Assembly: GCA_031281515.1 (NCBI GenBank)
Contig: JAITFF010000073.1
Coordinates: 1-6,738 of the forward strand
DNA: 6,738 bases
Source of the DNA: Holosporales bacterium
GTDB taxonomy: Bacteria; Pseudomonadota; Alphaproteobacteria; RUG11792
Direction of reading: 5' to 3'
The notes under the pieces are model-generated. The model made no database searches and was not told the origin of the DNA. It saw only the letters and a program-made list of their open reading frames with translations. Position numbers and translations under genes: made by a program. Shown in pieces: positions 1 through 6,064 of the stretch. The stretch's first letter is position 1, and each line of letters opens with the position of its first letter.

Positions 1-880
1 TCAGGAGACTGCCCATTTTACAGCCTCCCTGAGTCCTATCGATTTCGAGGCTACGTCTAGTAAAGTGATCGAGATACATATAATCTGAGGTCTGGACCAG
101 TTTTGGCACGGAGAGGCCAACCTTGCCACCAGAATACGCCTCCGAAACGTATTCGACGAGCTCGGCCGCTGCCTCAACGACACCTTCGGTAAAATTTCCA
201 AATGAATCAATAAAATTAACATTAAAAAAAGCGGCTAATTGATCTCGTGGAGAATTGATCGAGTATTTTGAACTGGGTAAAGAAATGACTATCGATTTAA
301 ATCTATCGATACTTGCCAGGAATTCTCTCGAGGATAGCAATTTATCTGGACATATGATTTCGGCCGGAGAAACCTTGGAAATAGTCGATAAAAGATCATC
401 GAACCTTATTTCTTCGACGAAAAAGCGTCCGGTCGAAACGTCGGCGTAGGCGAGCCCCAATCTGTCGGAAACCCGATTCGAAATCGCCAAGAGGAAATTA
501 TTTACCTTCTCTTGGAGCATTTCCTGCTCCACTATGGTTCCACTCGTAACAATTCGAACGACCCTCCGCTCGATCGGACCCTTATGTCCACGAGATTTGG
601 CTTCCGCTGGAGTCTCGGTCTGCTCGCAAATCGCCACCCTATGCCCATTCTTAACGAGTTTGGTTAAGTACATCTCGTGGGCATGCCACGGAATCCCACA
701 CATCGGCGCCCCCTGCCGTTGCGTCAAAACGATACCCAATTCCTTCGACGTCTCCACAGCATCATCAAAAAAGAGTTCATAAAAATCCCCGAGCCTGAAG
801 AGGAGGAGGCAGTCCGGATGCTGCCTCTTGATGGCTTCATACTGCACCATCAATGGAGTCTGATTGCTAGAATTATTCAC
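1..880 (-). CDS. mutS: DNA mismatch repair protein MutS, N-terminal third (cut by left edge)
   Basis: MutS binds mispaired or looped-out bases as a dimer and recruits MutL in an ATP-dependent way. About 293 codons are present, against roughly 850-900 for the family. The reading frame is open from the left edge and contains no stop. Domain I carries the mismatch-reading Phe-x-Glu in GDFYELFFDDA (Phe33, Glu35 from the GTG), followed by the family-typical PMCGIPWHA and VAICEQTETPAEAKSRG. The connector domain follows. The frame runs into the start of the core domain, where LDHFTRRSLEID matches the conserved 'LD..TRR.LE' region. The ATPase and clamp parts lie outside the window. I chose GTG at 880-878, which has GAGGG (896-892) 11 bases upstream; ATG at 850-848 is the alternative and has no visible ribosome site. 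The gene diverges from chpT. The family call is near certain; the start is moderately certain. Confidence 0.96.
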   Translation of the reverse strand, partial: MNNSSNQTPLMVQYEAIKRQHPDCLLLFRLGDFYELFFDDAVETSKELGIVLTQRQGAPMCGIPWHAHEMYLTKLVKNGHRVAICEQTETPAEAKSRGHKGPIERRVVRIVTSGTIVEQEMLQEKVNNFLLAISNRVSDRLGLAYADVSTGRFFVEEIRFDDLLSTISKVSPAEIICPDKLLSSREFLASIDRFKSIVISLPSSKYSINSPRDQLAAFFNVNFIDSFGNFTEGVVEAAAELVEYVSEAYSGGKVGLSVPKLVQTSDYMYLDHFTRRSLEIDRTQGGCKMGSLL

Positions 881-1163
881 TGTTTTTTAATCCCTCGAAA
901 CAACTGTCAATCGAGAAAAAGGAGCAACCAAGGAAAACAACCCTGGCCATGGTACGAAATACGCCAAGAGAAATAAAGGATCAAAAAACTTATGGGTATT
1001 CTCAGCAAACGTATCCTCGGAGTATCCATGCCTAAATTAAGGCTCTTCACATCAGAAAGGGAAGATTTTTGCCGATTGGTATACTCAAAGACTGTTGCAT
1101 TATTTCATAAAATCCATTACTGTTCCCCACTAATGATCTGTTATAGAGTTGATCCATTTAGGT
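881..1163. other. Non-coding spacer between divergent mutS and chpT
   Basis: This stretch must hold the promoters of both mutS (leftward) and chpT (rightward). No convincing protein, tRNA or CtrA-type full box is visible. Weak candidates for chpT are TTACTG (1117-1122), 18 bases, TTATAG (1141-1146), which would put transcription start about 12 bases before the ATG. A TATACT hexamer at 1080-1085 lacks a -35 partner. A 69-codon open frame at 992-1201 is discussed in the findings and is not called as a gene. Confidence 0.5.
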
Positions 1164-1748
1164 ATGTCTCGTTTAGCCCTCGCGAAATTCACGGCCGCTA
1201 AGATTTGTCACGAACTGGCCAGTCATTTAAGCGCCGTCCAATTCGTCTGTGAGGATTTAGCTGTGAATTCCGAAGAAACGAGGGAGTTACTTCGCAGTGT
1301 ACAGTTGCTATCCCTGACCCTCCGATTCTTCCGGAATATGTACGCCATTAATGGGCATACAGAAAATCTGTCGGACATTATACTCGACATTGCATCTGCG
1401 AAACGAATTGTCGTGAAGGATGACGGCCTCATCCTGACCGCCTCCAAGATTAATTATAATCGCGAGAGAATACTGTGTGGAGCAGTATATATTGTCTCGA
1501 AATCCTGCAAACCAAAAGATGAAATCTCCATATCTGGGAACGATGAATCTGATGTCGTAATCAGCGTCAGCAACAAGGATAGAATGTTGCCGTCTGATAT
1601 CGAGAATGCCTTCAGGCAGGATATTGAGGAAGATTCGGTAAATGTCTTTGCGATTTATCTGAAGCACCTAGCTGCCTCTGATGGGCTTTCTATCGAGGTC
1701 GATCCTACCGATGAATGCCCCATAAGAATCAGGGTATGGAAGAAATAG
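1164..1748 (+). CDS. chpT: ChpT-like histidine phosphotransferase
   Basis: ChpT takes phosphate from the hybrid kinase CckA and passes it to the response regulators CtrA and CpdR, which control the alphaproteobacterial cell cycle. The product is 194 residues, slightly shorter than usual (about 200-250). Near the N-terminus, AAKICHELASHLSAV aligns with the family's phospho-His region (typically 'CHDLISPVGAI'), placing the likely phosphorylated residue at His16. The following helices (about residues 17-60) would form the dimerization hairpin. The remainder (about 75-194) would be the degenerate kinase-like ATPase fold, and I see no recognisable ATP-binding motif in it, as expected for ChpT. The ATG at 1164 gives the typical short lead before the His helix. 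It has AGG only one base upstream; a TTG at 1149 would add five residues. The stop overlaps trmB. The His region is clearly diverged, so a more distant DHp-type phosphotransferase remains possible. Confidence 0.75.
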   Translation: MSRLALAKFTAAKICHELASHLSAVQFVCEDLAVNSEETRELLRSVQLLSLTLRFFRNMYAINGHTENLSDIILDIASAKRIVVKDDGLILTASKINYNRERILCGAVYIVSKSCKPKDEISISGNDESDVVISVSNKDRMLPSDIENAFRQDIEEDSVNVFAIYLKHLAASDGLSIEVDPTDECPIRIRVWKK

Positions 1749-2410
1749 AACATCGGCGAAGTGTCGAGAAATTATATGGAAGGATTAAGAGTAGAGCCCT
1801 AACTAAGAGGCAGGCCGACTTATTCGAATCTCTGCTTCCGACCATTTCGGTCACCTCCCTCAAAGCGGAACAATTATCTATCTATCGTGATATTTCCTTG
1901 GAAATTGGATTTGGCAGCGGAGAACACCTGTTCCAACTTGCGATCGCTAATCCAGATAATTTGTTCATAGGCTGCGAATTTTTCGTAAATGGAATCGCAT
2001 CACTTTTATCGAAAATAGATGAAGTGAAAATTCAGAATATAAGAATATTTCAAGGAGATTCCATAAAATTAATTCCAGAAATTCCGGATAACTTCCTTGC
2101 CTATGTATTCTTATTGTTTCCAGATCCTTGGCCCAAAAGAAAACATATATACCGTCGATTTGTGCAAGAAAAAACGTTGCTCGAAATTCACAGGATACTG
2201 CGAAGGAGTGGAGTATTTCGGATCGCGACTGACTGTTTGCATTACGCCGAGTGGGTAAATAAGGTACTCACCACCCCCATTCTCTCCGAAAAATTTTCGA
2301 TCGAAAAAATGTTACATACCTCAAGGCCTTCGGAATTACTCTGGCCAAAAACGAGATATGAGCAAAAATCCACCACGAAATGTGTTTTTTCCTCACTTGA
2401 AAAGCTTTGA
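1736..2410 (+). CDS. trmB: tRNA (guanine-N7)-methyltransferase TrmB
   Basis: TrmB uses S-adenosylmethionine to make m7G46 in the variable loop of tRNAs. The product is 224 residues from this ATG and is full length for the bacterial enzyme. The SAM-binding Rossmann motif is LEIGFGSGEH (residues 55-64), followed by FIGCEFFVNG (78-87). The catalytic and tRNA-contact signature is FPDPWPKRKH (128-137) with RRF (140-142), then ATD (164-166) and the C-terminal WPKTRYEQK (203-211), all family hallmarks. The gene starts inside the last codons of chpT (13-base overlap), so the two are probably translationally coupled. ATG at 1736 has AGGG one base upstream; ATG at 1715 in the same frame would add seven residues. 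Neither site is well spaced, so the start is uncertain. The family call is firm. Confidence 0.95.
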   Translation: MEEIEHRRSVEKLYGRIKSRALTKRQADLFESLLPTISVTSLKAEQLSIYRDISLEIGFGSGEHLFQLAIANPDNLFIGCEFFVNGIASLLSKIDEVKIQNIRIFQGDSIKLIPEIPDNFLAYVFLLFPDPWPKRKHIYRRFVQEKTLLEIHRILRRSGVFRIATDCLHYAEWVNKVLTTPILSEKFSIEKMLHTSRPSELLWPKTRYEQKSTTKCVFSSLEKL

Positions 2411-2489
2411 ATCCTTTATAAACTATCACGGATTGGTTATCATGATATCGTGCTTGGGAGGTATGTTAAGGAGCGTCGGTCGTCGTACG

Positions 2490-2879
2490 ATGCCCGATGT
2501 CTTTGTGATTGTGACTAATTATCAATCCGAAACGGCCGATAAAATCGTCGGCTCGAAAATCAAGGTGCGGCGGAAAAGCCTGAAGATGACACAGAAACAT
2601 CTAGCCGGAATTGTTGGAGTGACTGCCCAGCAGATTCAGAAATACGAAAGCGGGACCAACAGAATTACGATGGATATGTTCGTCAAAATTTGTCACGGAC
2701 TGAAAATGCGGCCGGAGCAGTTTTTGACTAGCTTTTCCTTCTGTGAAGGAACTTCTGAATACGAAAAGAATCTGGAAAGTAAATTACTTGCCATTTTCAG
2801 GATGATAGACAATCCAATTGTCAAAACTAGAATCTTAGACCTAGTAAAGGCCCTAGTATCCGACGAAGATAATCAATGA
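2490..2879 (+). CDS. XRE/Cro-CI family helix-turn-helix transcriptional regulator
   Basis: This is a small DNA-binding regulator of 129 residues. The helix-turn-helix lies at about residues 20-78: VGSKIKVRRKSLKMTQKHLA, then GVTAQQIQKYESGTNRIT with the recognition helix around 45-54, then a third helix ending in PEQFL. Both the 'QQIQKYESGTNRI' region and the C-terminal helix (IDNPIVKTRILDLVKALV, about 106-123) match a short XRE type common in alphaproteobacteria. The targets are unknown. ATG at 2490 gives the usual length, with AAGGAG at 2468-2473 but a long 16-base gap. In-frame ATGs at 2463 (GGGAGG one base before it), 2442 and 2358 are possible. The gene follows trmB by 79 bases and is followed by the intergenic region of the second operon, so it could be read from its own promoter or from the chpT-trmB transcript. 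The family is certain; start and role are not. Confidence 0.9.
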   Translation: MPDVFVIVTNYQSETADKIVGSKIKVRRKSLKMTQKHLAGIVGVTAQQIQKYESGTNRITMDMFVKICHGLKMRPEQFLTSFSFCEGTSEYEKNLESKLLAIFRMIDNPIVKTRILDLVKALVSDEDNQ

Positions 2880-2883
2880 ATTT

Positions 2884-2893
2884 ACTGCGCAGT
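2884..2893. repeat. Perfect 10-bp palindrome just after the XRE gene
   Basis: ACTGCGCAGT reads the same on both strands and lies five bases past the XRE stop codon, at the head of the intergenic region. It could be half of an operator for that regulator. A 10-bp palindrome is expected several times by chance in a window of this size, and no second copy was seen nearby, so this is weak. It is too short and lacks the T-run needed for a terminator. Confidence 0.25.
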
Positions 2894-2925
2894 TACTTGT
2901 CTTGCTAATATATCATATTCTTATA

Positions 2926-2940
2926 TTAACAGACAATTAA
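2926..2940 (+). promoter_or_regulatory. Candidate CtrA binding box (TTAA-N7-TTAA)
   Basis: TTAA at 2926-2929 and TTAA at 2937-2940 are separated by exactly seven bases (cagacaa). This matches the full-site consensus of the alphaproteobacterial response regulator CtrA. It sits in the only sizeable intergenic region of the rightward genes, 60 bases before the binding-protein ATG, and no other full box was found on reading the window. Its centre falls on the predicted -35 element, the usual arrangement for CtrA-activated promoters. Binding is inferred from the motif only. Confidence 0.55.
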
Positions 2941-2957
2941 TGTGTTCGATTTAAAAT
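2930..2957 (+). promoter_or_regulatory. Candidate promoter of the binding protein-cyclase-symporter operon
   Basis: A poor -35 element, CAGACA (2930-2935), and a good -10 element, TAAAAT (2952-2957, one mismatch to TATAAT), are 16 bases apart, which would start transcription near 2964. A weak -35 is what an activator-dependent promoter shows, and the CtrA-type box covers it. An alternative is TTGTCT (2897-2902) with TATATT (2922-2927), spaced 19; in that case the CtrA box would overlap the -10 and act as a repressor site. Confidence 0.45.
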
Positions 2958-2999
2958 ACCGCTGATAGCATTCTATGATGAGTATTTTTGGCAAACGGC

Positions 3000-3923
3000 A
3001 TGTTTTTCTCAAAAATTGTCGCTACTACTCTGAAAATACTGCTTTGCGTTACGATATTCTTGTATAAACATACTGGCTATTGCTCCTCTGCAGACAAGGA
3101 AAATGCCATCACCATAGAGTTCAGAGAAGAGCAATATGCTGGTCAAAAAGCCGAGAGGAAACCACGCGCTTTGCGGGATATCTTAGAAAGCGGGGAGTTA
3201 GTAGTCTGCATTAAGGGGCCAATTCTTCTATCACTAGATCAAGACGATTCTTCCGCGGACAAAATGTTCCAAAAAACAGACATCGCATTTGCAAAAGCAA
3301 TGGCCACGACCCTGGGAGTTCGTAAACTAATCTTTGCGACGAATTATAAAACGTACGATGCCGTCGTCCATGCTGTAGAAAATGGAGAGGGTGATATCGG
3401 GATTTCCAATTTATCATACACAAAAGAGAGAAGCCGAAAAGTCCAGTTTAGCATCCCATACATCCGTGAAATGGGGCAAACGTTGCTTATAGACAGAAAG
3501 TTGTTGGATGACGCTGAAGATTCAAACCTGTCATCAATTCTGAATAACGATAAGGTAACCATCGGAGCGGAAACCAATACCAGTTATCAAGAGCTAGTGA
3601 GTAAATTATTTCCACTCGCAAATCTAAAAACAGAGGATGATTGGCAGCGAGAAGCCGTTCAGGATTGCACTTTAGGAAAGATCTCGGCAACTATCCGAGA
3701 CGAACTTAGAATTAAATTACTCATCCATGAAAATCCATCTCTGCTCTTTAGGTTTGTCCCGATAATCCTAACAGATGAGCCGGATTTAATATCGGCCATA
3801 GTTAATCTAGAGAACACATCCTTACTGGAATGGACGAATACTTTCATCAGGAATGGATATACCAGATTGTCGGTAGATGACATTATCAAGAAATACGGAG
3901 GCCATGTTAATGAACTTCTTTAA
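3000..3923 (+). CDS. Periplasmic solute-binding protein, family 3 (amino-acid type)
   Basis: This is a family-3 solute-binding domain, the periplasmic receptor type for polar amino acids. The product is 307 residues. A hydrophobic N-terminal segment (about 4-21) is a signal peptide or an uncleaved anchor; the TGYCSS stretch after it is not a proper lipobox. A charged linker (about 31-56) leads into the domain at about 57-303, which opens with LRDILESGELVVCI. NGEGDIGISNLSYTKERSRKVQF contains the Arg (R144) that grips the ligand carboxylate in this family, and ATIRDE contains the Asp (D234) that usually binds the alpha-amino group. No ABC permease or ATPase gene follows; the next gene, overlapping by 14 bases, is a sensor adenylate cyclase. 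The protein may therefore deliver ligand to the cyclase or the symporter. ATG at 3000 lacks a ribosome site; an in-frame TTG at 2988 has GATGAG (2977-2982) five bases upstream and would add four residues. Confidence 0.88.
   Translation: MFFSKIVATTLKILLCVTIFLYKHTGYCSSADKENAITIEFREEQYAGQKAERKPRALRDILESGELVVCIKGPILLSLDQDDSSADKMFQKTDIAFAKAMATTLGVRKLIFATNYKTYDAVVHAVENGEGDIGISNLSYTKERSRKVQFSIPYIREMGQTLLIDRKLLDDAEDSNLSSILNNDKVTIGAETNTSYQELVSKLFPLANLKTEDDWQREAVQDCTLGKISATIRDELRIKLLIHENPSLLFRFVPIILTDEPDLISAIVNLENTSLLEWTNTFIRNGYTRLSVDDIIKKYGGHVNELL
3897..3901 (+). promoter_or_regulatory. Strong ribosome binding site for the cyclase
   Basis: GGAGG lies inside the last codons of the binding-protein gene, eight bases before the ATG at 3910 and only two before the ATG at 3904. 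It fixes the cyclase start at 3910 over the upstream in-frame ATGs at 3877 and 3904. It is the best-spaced Shine-Dalgarno sequence in the window. Confidence 0.8.
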
Positions 3924-6057
3924 ATCACGCAGATTAAGATCCGATATTTTGTCCGCCTTCTCGGCACTCATTTGCATAACGGTTTCTTGTGAAATTATTT
4001 ATTCATCCACTGCTCACAGAGAGCTAATCCTCGATTTCGAGAGAGAATACTACTCGAAGATAGCCACTAGGACAGCCATTGGATACCTAGACTCATATTT
4101 TAATCAGATGGAAGTAATCTTGGAAATCTTGGCAAACGATTTCGATCAAAAGGAACAGGATAAGTTTCGCGGATTCAGTACCTTATTTCTAAAAACCCTG
4201 AAAAATATTCCGCACATATTAAGTTTTTACATGACGCTGAAGAATGGTGAAGTTCTCCAGGCGCGGAGGACTGATCAAGGCGTAAGTCAACAGGGGAAAA
4301 ACAAAAATGGATCGCTACCTCACGCTGAATACGCAATCAGGAAGATTAGCACAGATCAACAATCGGGAAATTTCACTGAGACCTGGAATTACCTCAATGA
4401 AGGATTTGGGGAAGTTTATTCAGAAGTGATTCCCAGCACATCGAATATTTTTACAAAGAGGGAATGGTATACCAAAACTGAAACCAGTAAAATCAAAATC
4501 TGGAGTGATGCATATATTTTTAAAACAACGAATAGCGTCGGCATTACCCTATCAACTCCGCTCGGATACGACGATAATGCGAATGTGATCGGAGTTCTCT
4601 GTGTTGACTTCGTACTCGATAGTTTCAAAGAGATTCTGAAATCAATTCAAATCAGTAAAAATTCAAGAACATATCTTGTGAACTCTAAAAATGAAATTCT
4701 GGCATCATCGAACGGCAATGAGCAATTTATTTCGGATAATGCGACCTCCCACGAACTTATTCTAACGAAAATAACAGATTCTACCGACCCCGTAATAGAC
4801 GGGGCAGCTAAGGCTGTTTTCGGGTCTGACAAGGACTACGTCAACTTCAGCGTTAATGATGTAGAATACGTCGTTTCCGTCGGAAAACTCAGCAAGTTAC
4901 CATTTTCAATTCTTACGATTACACCTCAAACTGAGTTTACAGATTTTTTCGAAAATATAACAAGAGAAATGATGTTCTTATTCTTAATGATCTTCTTGTT
5001 TTCTACGATCGTTATCCTCTTTTTATCTCGTAGGATCTCGAAACCAATCACAATGCTGTGCGACTCAGCTCGGGCAATTGGAAAGATGGACCTGGAAAAT
5101 TATCCGAATCCACCGAAATCTAATATTCTCGAAATTAAACAATTATCGAATGCTATGAACGCCATGAAATTGAATGTTACGACATTCACCAAATACGCCC
5201 CAAAAGATCTTGTGAGCAAACTCGTTGCTCAAGGGATATCGCCAGAATTGGGCGGAAAAACTTCGAACATTACTATTCTATTTTCTGATATAGAAAAGTT
5301 CTCGACGATTGCTGAGAATTTACCTGCAGAATACCTAATTCTTCACCTTTCCGAATATTTCGATGAACTTACTAAAGAAATTATGAAATGCAATGGCATC
5401 ATCGATAAATATATCGGAGATTCCATAATGGCCATATGGGGAGCTCCAAATACCGATGATGACCAGATAATAAACGCCTGTATGGCCGGCCTGAGATGTC
5501 AAGCGATTCTCAATACGCTGCACGAGAAGTGGAGAGCCGTTGGTAAGCCACCACTTCCGACTAGGATTGGGCTGCATTCAGGATCAGCCGTCGTCGGCAA
5601 TATAGGGTCTCATGACAGGATGAATTTCACGGCCATTGGAGATGTCGTAAATATAGCATCCAGATTGGAAGGAGCCAATAAGTACTACGGTATCTATATG
5701 CTGGCTTCTGAAGATATAGAGGCAGTTGCCCGTGGTAGAATCCTATTCCGAGTAGTGGACCGAATCGCCGTAAAGGGGAGAAATACGGGAATTACCGTCT
5801 ACGAGCCATTATGCTCGCTAGAAAATGTCAGCGGAGAAAAGTACTACTCATTAATTGATCTGTGCTCCAAATCGAGGGATGCCTTCGGCCTATATCAGGA
5901 GAGACGCTTTGCAGAGGCAATTGAACTCTATTCAGCTATATTGAAAATTTTTCCGTGGATCAAAAAATCCGTGGATCCAATCCTAAAAAATTGTAAACAG
6001 TTCCTGAATGAGGTTCCAGACGACTGGGATGGTATCAATCGTTTAGAGAGTAAGTGA
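3910..6057 (+). CDS. Membrane class III adenylate cyclase with dCACHE sensor and HAMP domain
   Basis: The enzyme makes cAMP from ATP, probably in response to a periplasmic ligand. In its 715 residues, a transmembrane helix (about 12-32) is followed by a periplasmic double-CACHE domain (about 35-350), a second transmembrane helix (about 353-373), a HAMP domain (about 374-427) and a class III cyclase domain (about 450-635). Catalytic residues are all present: metal-binding Asp460 (LFSD) and Asp504 (YIGD), adenine-reading Lys500 and Thr574 (FTAIGD), and transition-state Asn581 and Arg585 (VNIASRLE). Thr in place of Asp at 574 marks class IIIb; Lys500 argues for ATP over GTP. In the sensor, R184, W186, Y187, Y202 and D233 match the amino-acid-binding dCACHE pattern. 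A C-terminal tail with one TPR-like helix pair (about 655-680) ends in DDWDGI, as in many bacterial cyclases. The gene overlaps the binding-protein gene by 14 bases and lies 7 bases before the symporter gene. Confidence 0.95.
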   Translation: MNFFKSRRLRSDILSAFSALICITVSCEIIYSSTAHRELILDFEREYYSKIATRTAIGYLDSYFNQMEVILEILANDFDQKEQDKFRGFSTLFLKTLKNIPHILSFYMTLKNGEVLQARRTDQGVSQQGKNKNGSLPHAEYAIRKISTDQQSGNFTETWNYLNEGFGEVYSEVIPSTSNIFTKREWYTKTETSKIKIWSDAYIFKTTNSVGITLSTPLGYDDNANVIGVLCVDFVLDSFKEILKSIQISKNSRTYLVNSKNEILASSNGNEQFISDNATSHELILTKITDSTDPVIDGAAKAVFGSDKDYVNFSVNDVEYVVSVGKLSKLPFSILTITPQTEFTDFFENITREMMFLFLMIFLFSTIVILFLSRRISKPITMLCDSARAIGKMDLENYPNPPKSNILEIKQLSNAMNAMKLNVTTFTKYAPKDLVSKLVAQGISPELGGKTSNITILFSDIEKFSTIAENLPAEYLILHLSEYFDELTKEIMKCNGIIDKYIGDSIMAIWGAPNTDDDQIINACMAGLRCQAILNTLHEKWRAVGKPPLPTRIGLHSGSAVVGNIGSHDRMNFTAIGDVVNIASRLEGANKYYGIYMLASEDIEAVARGRILFRVVDRIAVKGRNTGITVYEPLCSLENVSGEKYYSLIDLCSKSRDAFGLYQERRFAEAIELYSAILKIFPWIKKSVDPILKNCKQFLNEVPDDWDGINRLESK

Positions 6058-6064
6058 AAGAAAA

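Noticed and set aside
905..910. Perfect TTGACA on the minus strand upstream of mutS as a -35 element
   Set aside because: A -10 at correct spacing would fall on the TTAAAAAAC just before the GTG, and transcription would start at or inside the coding region; the only AT-rich hexamer is badly spaced.
255..976. Plus-strand open frames at 255-449, 534-782 and 677-976
   Set aside because: They lie largely or wholly antisense to mutS, whose minus-strand frame is continuous and clearly recognisable; no family resemblance or ribosome sites.
994..1027. Possible hairpin between 994-1002 and 1019-1027 in the mutS-chpT spacer
   Set aside because: Nine pairs, of which three are G-U, with a 16-base loop and no T-run; too weak to call a terminator or structured RNA.
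2358..2489. Extended N-terminus for the XRE regulator from ATG 2358
   Set aside because: It would overlap trmB by 53 bases and add 44 residues unlike the family; the shorter start gives the normal length and an N-terminus just ahead of the helix-turn-helix.
2941..2960. cAMP-CRP operator upstream of the cyclase operon
   Set aside because: TGTG at 2941-2944 has no matching TCACA half at the required spacing, so there is no support for feedback through a CRP site here.
3877..3909. Earlier cyclase start at 3877 adding 11 residues
   Set aside because: GGAGG at 3897-3901 is eight bases before ATG 3910 and lies inside the longer version; the extra residues extend the overlap without adding recognisable sequence.
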